From: Fragum whitleyi
Lineage: Eukaryota > Mollusca > Bivalvia > Cardiida > Cardiidae
Reading direction: 5' to 3'
Assembly: GCA_948146395.1 (NCBI GenBank)
Contig: OX411552.1
Location: 56,222,399-56,286,398 of the forward strand
DNA length: 64,000 bases
This document shows, piece after piece, positions 54,293 through 64,000 of this stretch. The position numbers and the translations under genes were made by a program. Position 1 is the stretch's first letter. Every line of letters begins with the position of its first letter. The notes under the pieces were generated by a model. The model was not told the DNA's origin. It searched no databases and saw only the letters and a program-made list of their open reading frames with translations.

Positions 54293-55229
54293 GAGAATAG
54301 ATGGTTGGTGACTTGATATGGAAAAGTTTATCGGGCAAGGCGTAGGAATTTATCTGGTGAGCCGGAGGCGAACCGGATAAATTCCGCAGCCGAGCCCGAT
54401 AAACTTTTCCATCTCAAGTCACCTATCATCTATTCTATTTATCCTGGTACAATTTTTTTCTAAACTCTAATCGTTATTTATTACGAAAATACAATCCGAT
54501 CCCGATTTACAACTTCGATATCGGCGAGTCCTCGTCATTAAGGTGAATGGGTGGAGGAGTTTGGGTGTTCGCTAACGGCTTAAGAACTCGATAATTGAAA
54601 GGATTTCTAATGCTGTAGCAAGAAAATATTTTACAAAAGAAAACTGTAATACTTTCATACCTAAATGATTAAGAAGATATTAATCTGGTGATTTTCGAAA
54701 TCTCAAACGTCCTTTTTTCTCCGAAGTTTTGTTGTCATGCAGCTAAAAGCAAATCTCAATTCAATGCCTTCCTTGCTCTAAATCAGAGGATGGACATAGA
54801 TTGAGATCAGATGCAAAGCTACTATCTCCGAAATTCTCCTCATGCGAATAATATCTGCGTTTAATCCATTCAAATAAATGTTTTAAAAATCCTGACAGTT
54901 TTCGAGGTCGTATGTAAACACCAAGATAAGCTTCATCACAATTTTATAGATTACGTCATCAGTCATGTCCTACGTCATCGATATGGTCGCGACTTGATTT
55001 TAAAAATATGTGAGAATCGAGTGAAATGTTTTTTATCAGAAATAGACACTCAAATTTAAAAGAAAAAAATGTTAGAGAGGAATGTTTTCAGACCCAATAG
55101 CTGCAAAAAGAAGATCCGACAGGTCACGTGACCAAGTGACATGATAAAGCTGTCACGTGATCAATTGACCTGATATCAACAAGTTTATCATACCCCCTTT
55201 TATCAGGTAATATCTATAGCTAGTGACAG

Positions 55230-55235
<6 letters not shown>
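54290..55235. mobile_element. 940 bp segment with a long terminal hairpin, present in one duplicate only
   Basis: It opens with a hairpin of about 64 nt arms: GAATAGATGGTTGGTGACTT ... GGAATTTATCTGGT pairs with ACCGGATAAATTCCGC ... CTATCATCTATTC across GAGCCGGAGGCGA (54296-54440). The other side (55080-55230) carries CACGTG palindromes shared with 26280-26460. It is either an insertion in unit 1 or a loss from unit 2. Confidence 0.55.
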
Positions 55236-55372
<137 letters not shown>

Positions 55373-56325
55373 TCATTAATCAAACCCTATGAGGTACATT
55401 TACAGATAAGAGGAAGTAACTCCGGTCTAAATTCTTTATTTCCAAATGAAACCCTGTGTTGTGGGTACTTATTGGAATCGTATCCCAAATATTTATAGGC
55501 CTTTGCATGCATATTTAAATCATACCATACAGTTGTTTTTCAAAGGAGCATAATTTTAGTCATAAGCGATGTAAAAAAAATATCGCTAATTTTGTTAACG
55601 CGGAACAAAATAAGGAATAAAGAAATACCTTCCTTTTAGTTCATTCAAGACTGACTGATCTAATTTCTACTAATTCCTATTTTTGAGACGCAAACTTACA
55701 TTGCGAAAGCAGGATTTCCCTCTATGTTCAAAACTGAGGGTCATTTTGCCACATTATGACCCCCTTTAGAACTAGATAAAGAATGTTTCTTTGACAATTT
55801 TGGGAGTCATTTCAAAAAAGGGGGTCCAAATTCAAAGAAACAGGGGGTCATGGAAAACCCTGCGAAAGCCATAGATTATCACTATAAGCCAAAGTATCTG
55901 CCTTAACGAATACATGGACTATCTACATCACTGTATGCAAAATGTTGAAATCGGGATTTATCGGATGATATATTCAAACTATAAGTTTGCTAGCGGAAAA
56001 ATATGACGTAATGAATTAGTCATGGATTACGTCAAGGTGTCTAAATTTTGTAAGTATCTATTCTTTGTAAAGCACGTACCATATTTCAGCACTGACAATA
56101 CGACGACGACGTAAAAACTAAAATAACTGACCTGCGTTCAGGATCACAAAAAGGTGAAAACAAGTTTTCCAATTATACCCCGTTTTGCACGTTATAAAAG
56201 GAAGGTAATAAATATCGCTCAATCGTCCTTAAAGTTCACTCAAAAATCCCACCGCACACTCATTCAATTTCAAAATCTTTCACCGTGTCAATTTCACGAT
56301 GTTGTTAGTTGTTTCAGTAACATAC

Positions 56326-56664
56326 CTGATTCGTAGCATCCCTCGTCCAAGATATAAAATTAGGAGTTTTCTGATAACTTATCGAGTACTGCTTTTGTCC
56401 AAGGTAATGCTTCAAACGACATAAATGTTCACGGCTCTGGTAACTTCCCACTTTACAGCTGGTTACGGAATGACACAGTTTTGCACAACCCTCTAGGCTA
56501 AGTATTTCGACAGTAGTAAAATAGTACTGATAATCATCAGGGAAGATGTTCGTTTCCATAGAAAATTTCAAATTTCGCATTAAATTTACACCCAAACTGC
56601 TAATTATTGTCACAATTAAAATATATTGAACAACGAACATGTATTTCATTTTAAAATCTCTCAT
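56326..56664 (-). CDS. Gene B alternative exon 1 (distal duplicate): signal peptide and PAN-like domain
   Basis: Almost base-identical copy of 53238-53576, offset 3088 bp, with the same donor, signal peptide and upstream sequence. One coding difference was seen: YQSREHLC instead of YQSRGHLC (Gly to Glu). There is no separate set of exons 2-5 upstream or between the copies, so this exon either acts as an alternative first exon of gene B or is an orphan of a partial duplication. Confidence 0.65.
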
Positions 56665-57128
56665 TTGTGACGTTTATATATTGTAAAATATTAACTATTT
56701 TTATTCATAACCAGTAAAGATATTGTCACATTGAAGCTCCCTCAAGAACCTCGAAGACACGATCAACTTTTACTGGGACCATAGAATTAGAATCGTTGAT
56801 AAAATCTTCAAGTTTCCTCCTTTCTTTCAATCGAGTGAACATTAAAGATCGGCTGTCTTTCGGACATAAATTATTAATATAACGGATTAATCAATGAACA
56901 GAACCTCATAAGAAATTATAGTTCCAATCAAGTGTATCGCTCACTTATACAGCGGATAATTGTTTGTATCATTGTAAGATCAATATATATATGAAAGAAA
57001 AAATTCCGTCTATATATATATATGTACGGTAATTTATAATGTAATGTTAAGTAAAAATGTTATAGAGTAACGTCCCTTTTAAATGACGTTACGTTAACGT
57101 CGTTACCATGTAACGTCGTCATTGATAC

Positions 57129-57178
57129 AGTGTAACTCCTGAAGATCATATTATATGTGAAACCGGTTGAGTTATATT
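57129..57178 (+). ncRNA. Hammerhead-ribozyme-like motif, copy 2
   Basis: Same sequence as 54041-54090 in the second unit of the tandem duplication (offset 3088). All core elements are unchanged. Confidence 0.52.
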
Positions 57179-57265
57179 ACGATTAAATGATGTAATTTGG
57201 CAGATTCCTTCATAGTTTTCTTTTTTCCCGACATTGATTATCCGTATTGTTATTTACAATACTTA

Positions 57266-57477
<212 letters not shown>

Positions 57478-57778
57478 CTTCATTAATCAAACCCTATGAG
57501 GTACATTTACAGATAAGAGGAAGTAACTCCGGTCTAAATTCTTTATTTCCAAATGAAACCCTGTGTTGTGGGTACTTATTGGAATCGTATCCCAAATATT
57601 TATAGGCCTTTGCATGCATATTTAAATCATACCATACAGATGTTTTTCAAAGGAGCATAATTTTAGTCATAAGCGATGTAAAAAAAATATCGCTAATTTT
57701 GTTAACGCGGAACAAAATAAGCAATAAAGAAATACCTTCCTTTTAGTTCATTCAAGACTGACTGATCTAATTTCTACT

Positions 57779-58216
57779 TAATTATGTTTATCACAGAAAT
57801 AGGAAACTTCGGGTCACATTTCTTTCCACAGGCTTAAATTAACCATTTCTTTTTGTTCTGGTCTTACTAATCTAAACATTACCTGGCCTTTAGTACTATC
57901 AGTACTTTGATAGGAAAACAATGAAAATTCTTCTGGATTTTTATCACATATTCGAATATTTTTTTATCTTCAAAGCATGAACTAACAAATAGAAAAAAAA
58001 TCAACGTTAAGACTTATCAGAACTTTAGAGCAGATGCTACAATGTTTACATGCGTTTGATAATGTAAACAATTTCTCTTTAGAGATTTCAAAACAAGTCA
58101 ACGAGAAAATTAGTTCGCTTCAATTCAATTAGCTCGTTTTCGTCTGAATAGATTAAGGCGATAGAGTCAATTTGGTTAAATCAAATGTCCAATTATCCGC
58201 CTAAATCATTAAATCG
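57779..58216. other. AT-rich sequence, nothing recognised
   Basis: No repeat ends, exons or RNA motifs. Confidence 0.4.
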
Positions 58217-59013
58217 TAAACAAAGGGACCTTAGTGGACCTACATCACTCACCTGGGAGTACTGTCTAAGATGAAATCAAAATAATATATTTTGTCCAAG
58301 TTCTAATCAGAACAATAAATTTGACCAATTAACAGGGTAATAGACTAAAAAAGGGGAAAAATATGCCTGTACGTTTTTCCCTTATATTTTACCTATTTTT
58401 TGTCATCCTCCTTGACCCGATCTTAAACTTCAGCGAGATTCAACAAATTAAACAATTTTGACCAATTTCATCAATACAATCAATCACACCAATTTCACAG
58501 GTTGAGGTGAAAAAGCTGGCCTTTAGACTGTATACAAAGTTTTTCAAAGATTTGACCTTGTGGCCTAGTTTAGACTCCACTTGACCCAATTTCGATCTTG
58601 ACCAAGACTTCTTGAGCACATTCAGTCTGACCAGTTTACAGATCGATTGAGCAAAAGTGGCCACCAGCTTAGCTGCACGATATTTTCTAAGATTTGACCT
58701 TTTGACATAGTATTTGAACCAACTTGACCCAATTTCGAACTTGATCAAGAAATCAATCAGACCAACAATTAGGCTGATAGGGCAAAAAAACGGACTCTAG
58801 AATGTTTACAAGGTTTTTCTAAGATATTACCTTGTAACCAAGTATTCCAACCCACTTGACCTAACTTCGAACTTACCGAGATTTCATCAAGACGATCAAT
58901 CTGACCGATCTTCATAATGGCTTCTAGAGTGTCCACAAGGTAAATGTTGACGACACAAGCCATAAATCACAAAACAAAAAACTCATATTGAGCACATCGT
59001 GCTCAGATGAGCC
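58217..59013 (+). mobile_element. Hairpin-ended element, worn, GACCTTGTGGCCTAG subfamily
   Basis: Left AAACAAAGGGACCTTAGTGG then ACCTACATCACTCACCTGG. Right TTGAGCACATCGTGCTCAGA then TGAGCC. Internal units contain CTTGACCCAATTTCGAAC and GTTTTTCTAAGATTTGACC. Confidence 0.68.
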
Positions 59014-59049
59014 AAAGAAAGGTTATTCATATCGTATAGTTGTCATTAC

Positions 59050-59215
59050 GAATGCTTTTTTTGAACGACTTCGAATTGTTGTCTAAAGTAATCGGAGCGT
59101 TTTTGATCGATTTGAATGAGTGTTTGGAATGAATGAAAGGAGAGGTGAGCGAGCTATCGAATAATTCGATCGGAATGAGTGTAATTTTTACAATGGTATC
59201 AACTGTATTTTGGAT
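59050..59215 (+). repeat. MITE-1 related right-arm fragment
   Basis: TTTTGATCGATTTGAATGAG, GGTGAGCGAGCTATCGAATA and TTTTTACAATGGTATCAACT. A similar block is at 59580-59700. Confidence 0.35.
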
Positions 59216-59967
59216 AGCAACTGGACGCTAGGAAAGGATGAAATGGTAGTCAAATTTACGATTTTCTTGATTGTAGGTCGACGATTATCAACTGTTCCAG
59301 GTGAGTGTCTATGTTACAGCTCGAAACTTACTTAAAATGACAAGTTGATGAATAAGGAATGAAATTGAATGGGTGTATTGAGCGAGTTTTGAACATCATT
59401 TAAGGAAAGAAATCAAACATCGCTAATGGCGTCTGAGTCGGACGAAAAAAGCGATATTTATTTCTCTCTTTAAAAAGTATACTTACTTTCTAATTCGTGT
59501 GTATTTTCACGAACTAATTATACTCTTTAAAATCCAACCAACCAATTTGATCGTGGAATAATTTGAAAATAGCAACGAAACGTTGATCGATTTCAAACTG
59601 TAGCGTTTTGAGGGAGTGTTTTGAATAATTGACTGGAGTGTTCGATGGGCGATCTAGAATGGTTTTGATCGAGGTAATAGTCATTCATGGTACACTTAAT
59701 GTACAAACGGTGTTTTATGTATATAAGAACGTTTTTGTGAAAAATACAAAACATAATAAACAAAAATCTGTGAACAATAGATATATTAATCGGTTGTATC
59801 AAATGGATATGTTATTCTTTACATTTATTTATTTTATCTAAAAGAAATTGACGGTACAGTAATTACGTCAAAATGACGTCATGTTTCCAGCGGCGACGTC
59901 AAATACAAAATTTCAATATGGCCGCACAGTAAGAATGTGAAGATGTAGTTGTGACTTGTCCACGTAA

Positions 59968-60005
59968 TATTTCTTGATAAGGGCATTAGTCGAAATATCG
60001 AAATA
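59968..60005 (+). ncRNA. Degenerate hammerhead-like motif
   Basis: Stem I TATTTC / GAAATA (59968-59973 with 60000-60005). Core TTGATAA 59974-59980, two changes from CUGANGA. Stem II GGGCATTAGTC 59981-59991. GAAA 59992-59995, palindromic ATAT and C at 59999 as cleavage base. The geometry is right, but the core is altered, so it is probably an inactive relic. Confidence 0.3.
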
Positions 60006-60535
60006 GAGTATAATATGTTTATTCAATTCCCTTTGGAATATTTTTTTGACTTGGTGAGAAAATGGGAAATATTTCGTTAAGCGCGTCATCTTGCACGTGA
60101 TTGCTATGCAACGTTCATTCTGACGTCACTTATTTCGCCCCGCATAGATGACGTCAGATAGGATGAAATGCACAGAAGCAGGGTATAAGTTTTTGATAAT
60201 TTCACTGCTTTGCGGTGAGATTATCAAGTGATAATCTACCGTTATTTCTCGATAAACCACCCAAAAGCATTAAAGAAACGTCGTTAGTTCCTAAATAATG
60301 TAAAAAAGAATTCAAAATGGAATAATTTAATTCTAGTCGTATCCATTAAAAATTGTGCAATCTCATTTGCTGAAAAGTTGACTTCAATGCTCCATGAAAA
60401 GGATTTTGGAAGCTTGCTCAGATAATTCAAGATAGAATGGAGGTAGAGTCACCAAAGTTGACATAGACCTCTATTTGTGTATCATTCATAATGTTATAGA
60501 AGAAGCATTCAAAGATAATTGTCACATATAAAGGT

Positions 60536-61036
60536 AACAAGAGGGTCCTGATGGTCCTATATCACTCACCTTCGTCTTCTTGACTCCTTCCAAATTGAAA
60601 TTTCTGGAAAGATCATTTAATGACCATTAAATGCTTATTTTATCATCAAACGGTTACTTTAGTGTCATTATCAATTTAAAGGAGTGTCAAAAAGATCATT
60701 TAATGACCATTTAAGGCTTATTATCAAAATGTGTTACTTTAGTGTCTTTATCAATTTAAAGGGGTGAAACAGTGTTCAATTTGATCTCTCCTTGAAACGT
60801 GACAAACATTCTGACCGGGAACATAAATGTGAATCCTGGAGTGTTGGCAGGAAATTCACCATTAAAAACCCCTTTCCGTGATTTCAAGTGGATGGTTTCC
60901 AACATAAGAAGGATTTATCCAAGTTCTCGATCAAGCATTCTTACGAAGTTTCATGACGATCGGACCATATCTACGGCCTCTATAGAGTGTAAACAGTTAA
61001 ATTGTGGACGAGAGCCATTCAATGATCACAATGAGC
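60536..61036 (+). mobile_element. Short hairpin-ended element
   Basis: Left AACAAGAGGGTCCTGATGGT then CCTATATCACTCACCTTCG. A duplicated unit AAAGATCATTTAATGACCAT lies inside. The right side is worn (CAATGATCACAATGAGCT), with the GAGCAC hairpin lost. Confidence 0.6.
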
Positions 61037-61262
61037 TAAATACCTTGTAAGGAATAAAGGATAAATGTAAGGATAATTCAGGATGTTATTGTCTGTATCA
61101 ATGTGGCCATGGGAGGGGACATGACTGTTTTAAAAACTGAGCTTTTGTTGACTAATCCACGAACAAGTTTTAGGCGACAAAGCTTTGTAACGTATACCTT
61201 TACATTCCATAATTATACAGGACTATTAAGTTCTTACTTTGCCCAGCCTCGGAGCCCAACCG

Positions 61263-61641
61263 TACAGTTAACAACATCGTGAAATAGACAAAGTGACTGA
61301 TTTCAAAATAGAATTAAATGAGTGAGTGGATCGAGTTTTGATTGAAATTAAAAAAAGGTAATCAAATATCGCTAATTTTGTCCATTCTAGACAAAATTAG
61401 CGATATTGATTACCTCCCTTTAATAAAACATATGTAATTTTCTTCTTGTGTGTCTTCGTGGACACTTTAAAATCCACAACAGCCAATAAAATCGTTTAAT
61501 AACTTGATCGATTTAAATTACATGTTGATCGTCTTTATAAATTTCGAAATGTTTTCTAAAAAATACGGATCATTTTGATCGATTTGAGTGAGTGGAATGG
61601 AGCGCTGAGTGAGCGAATTCAATTTCACGATGGTTTTAACT
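61263..61641. mobile_element. MITE-1 copy with central hairpin
   Basis: Left TACAGTTAACAACATCGTGA and right TTCAATTTCACGATGG. The centre at about 61367-61411 is a near-perfect hairpin ATATCGCTAATTTTGTC / GACAAAATTAGCGATAT. It is about 380 bp with no coding frame. Confidence 0.7.
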
Positions 61642-61884
61642 TTAAAGCATAACTTTATTCTCCTCTAATTTGTGTTATTTAAGGAATGAAGTTACTCTTG
61701 GTTAACGAGGATGGCTTTGCCTTATGATTTTTCGAGGAATCTCCCCCGCGGAATATGTTTTTTTGTTTTTCTTTTTTTTTTACTCCAGGATAACACGATA
61801 AAGGGTCAAATCACTCTTATTTCAATCGTGGTCCTAACTCATTCCAGTTCTTATCCTACACAAAGAGAGAGAGAAAATGGTTTC

Positions 61885-62040
61885 TAACCACTGCTACCAA
61901 TTTTTACAGCTGGGTGGACTGGGGCCCTGTCTGTAGAGTGTCTTTCCCAAATAAATACTCGCCTCCGGTGGGGCTCAAACTCGCAACCTCCAGGTTACGA
62001 GTCGAACGCGCTAACCACTCGGCAAACGAGCCAGACAAGG
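61885..62040 (-). mobile_element. tRNA-derived SINE, reverse orientation
   Basis: The minus strand shows an A box (TTTGCCGAGTGGTTAGCGCG) and a B box (GCGAGTTTGAGCCCC) with a good tRNA-like head. A body follows with GGGAAAGACACTCTACAGAC and AAAATTGGTAGCAGTGGTTA. It is a different SINE body from the copy at 7797-8100. Confidence 0.55.
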
Positions 62041-63016
62041 GGTCGCCGATCTTGAAAATCATTATCTCAAGCCTACGTTCTTGCAAAATATGCCTTCTAG
62101 TTGCAAAGTACTCGTCTAATTATGGGACGATTTTTTATATTTGTCACGTTACGAAAAAATCCGTGTGGGTCCTTGTGACGTCATCAGACATAAACAACAA
62201 GGACATTGATTTATACAACATACAAACTCAATGACTTAACAATAGAATTGATCATTTTAAACTAGCATTTGGGTTTAAACTTGATAAATCAACCCGTCAT
62301 TACAATGTAAACTAACATAATACCATGAAGGACTTGCATTGAAGTACGCCTTCTGTAATTCATAATAAACGTTTTTAACCCAATACAAGTGCTTTGTTTA
62401 CTCACGACTTTAAGAATGAGCCATATTAAATGTATTATTGATGAACAGCATTATAATTCAATAGTATATTGTTAATCTAAATCCCGTACTAGAATTTAGA
62501 ACAAATAAGATACACATGTATATACGTAGTTTCATAAATGTGATTCTGGCATCATGTTGAACTTTAGACCCTGATCTAGATAATTGTTTTGGCTGACCTA
62601 CATAATTATTTTGCCACTTTGCTGTACCCTTGACACCAACGCTGACCTTTAATCTTCTTTCCTGAAAATTCGGATATTAAGTCTATGACTGTTTAAAGCA
62701 ATTAATGAAGCTCAGTAGGTGCTTGTCTTTGATTGGCATCATGTTGAACACTTGACCATGGCCTTTTTCTTTAAATATTTATTAAGAGTTTCACTATTTA
62801 CACAAAATATTGGTAGGTATAGGTAGATTTTGAGCGGTGAGTCGTGAAATAAACTTTTTATCGATAGCTTCTCGTGTTTTATGTTCGAAATAAATAAAAG
62901 AGGTAAAATTAACCTTTTACAACAACGTTATTGTCAGTCTTAAAACATAAGGTTCACTTGAACATGTACTATCATAATTGCAGTGAAGGGATCAGGTCAA
63001 ATTCCTATTTGCTTTT
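62041..63016. other. Sequence with nothing firm recognised
   Basis: A short direct repeat (GGCATCATGTTGAAC near 62550 and 62738) is the only structure noticed. Confidence 0.4.
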
Positions 63017-64000
63017 TAACTCACCGGAGCACAAAATGAGCTATTGTGATCACTCACGGTCCGTCCATCGTCCGTCCGTCAACAATTTCTTTAAACATCC
63101 TCTCCTAAACCACTTGGCCAATCAAGCTTAAACTTGGCAGAGATGTTCCTTGGAAGAAGCTCTTCAAAAGTTCTTAAAAGAATTTAATTCTATAAATAAC
63201 TCTGGTTGCCATGGTAATAGAAAGGCTGAAAATTGCTGAAAATCTTAGAAAAAATTCTTCTCCACCTAAACCACTGAGCCAATCAAGCTGAAAATTTGCG
63301 GAGATGTGCCTTGGGTAAAGCTTTCAAAAATTGTTAAAAGAATTTAATTTCGTCAAAAACTCTGGTTTCCATGGTAACGGAAAGGTTGAAAAATGGCCGA
63401 AAAAAATTTTCTCCACCTAAACCAATGGGCAAATCAAGCTGAAACTTGGCAGAGATGTTCCTTGGGTGAAGCTCTTCAAAAGTTGTTAAAAGAATTCCTA
63501 TTTATCAAAAACTCTGGTTGCCATGGAAACAGACAGGTTGAAAAATGGCCGAAAATGGCCAAAAATCTTAGAAAAAAATCTTCTGCTCCTAAACCACTTT
63601 GCCAATCAAGCTGAAACGTGGCAGAGATGTTTCTTGGGTGAAGTTCTTCAAAAGTTGTTGAAAGAATTTAATTTCATCAAAAACTCTTGTTTGCATGGTA
63701 ACAGAAAGGCTGAAAATTGCTGAAAATCTTCGAAAAAAATCTTCTTCTAATCCACTGAGCTAATTAAGCTGAAACTTCGTAGGGATGTTCTTCTGGTGAA
63801 GCTCTACCAAAACTGTAAAAATAATTTTATAAAATCAAAATCTCTGTTTAATGGTATTGGAAATGTCAAATATTTCCAAAAATCTCAGAGAATCGATAGC
63901 CTCTTCACGATAGATAAGTAAAACGTTCGTAACCCTTGGTTCGACGAGAGGGATATTTGTAATTAATAGTTTTAAGTCTGATTTTTTTCTAATAAGTTAA
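63017..64000 (-). mobile_element. Hairpin-family element, GTTGCCATGGTAACAG subfamily, runs to window edge
   Basis: Starts AACTCACCGGAGCACAAAAT then GAGCTATTGTGATCAC (worn hairpin end) with CGTCCGTCCGTC. Then five units of about 165 bp contain CTAAACCACTGAGCCAATCA, GCTGAAACTTGGCAGAGATG, CTCTGGTTGCCATGGTAAC and GTTAAAAGAATTTAATT. The other terminus lies outside the window or is lost. Confidence 0.7.

Overview
This is a eukaryotic, AT-rich, intron-rich and repeat-dense window. It is most likely from a bivalve mollusc. The reasons are: dispersed repeats whose ends carry a GCTCACCT motif next to short perfect hairpins, a type I know to be abundant in bivalve genomes; tRNA-derived SINEs with the molluscan central domain; and small secreted PAN/sushi/C-type-lectin genes split into short exons. 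There are no long ORFs of prokaryotic type, and most longer open frames lie inside repeats.

The only convincing host genes are two tandem paralogues on the minus strand. I assembled both by hand from splice sites and codon phase. Gene A (929-25264) has five coding exons: 24941-25264, 19000-19090, 17363-17591, 7454-7581 and 929-1146. It predicts 329 aa. Gene B (41099-53576) has the same five-exon layout and identical intron phases: 53238-53576, 49952-50042, 44212-44452, 42096-42223 and 41099-41313. It predicts 337 aa. Each encodes a signal peptide, a PAN/apple-like domain, a short two-cysteine linker exon, a sushi (CCP)-like exon and a C-type-lectin-like domain over the last two exons. A secreted recognition (lectin or humoral immunity) role is an inference. 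Gene B has a second, nearly identical first exon (56326-56664), created by a recent tandem duplication of about 3 kb, so it has two candidate first exons and promoters.

Almost everything else is mobile DNA. The introns and the 25.3-41.1 kb intergenic stretch hold about fifteen hairpin-ended elements built of tandem 130-170 bp monomers. They also hold a degenerate L1-like LINE (10.2-12.8 kb), a LINE endonuclease fragment (47.9 kb), a broken Penelope-like element with a GIY-YIG endonuclease (34.7-35.4 kb), SINEs, a mariner-type ITR element without transposase (13.7-15.2 kb) and many MITE-like inverted-repeat elements. Three coding-looking orphan fragments lie at 34.2-34.4, 35.6-36.0 (zinc finger) and 37.8-38.2 kb.

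The most interesting signals are: (i) splice sites of both lectin genes lying within 8-12 nt of mobile-element ends, where a pyrimidine-rich terminus could serve as the polypyrimidine tract; (ii) a hammerhead-ribozyme-like motif with a complete conserved core at 54041-54090, duplicated at 57129-57178, plus a degenerate relative at 59968-60005; (iii) the duplicated first exon; (iv) the terminal-hairpin element family with interchangeable internal monomers.
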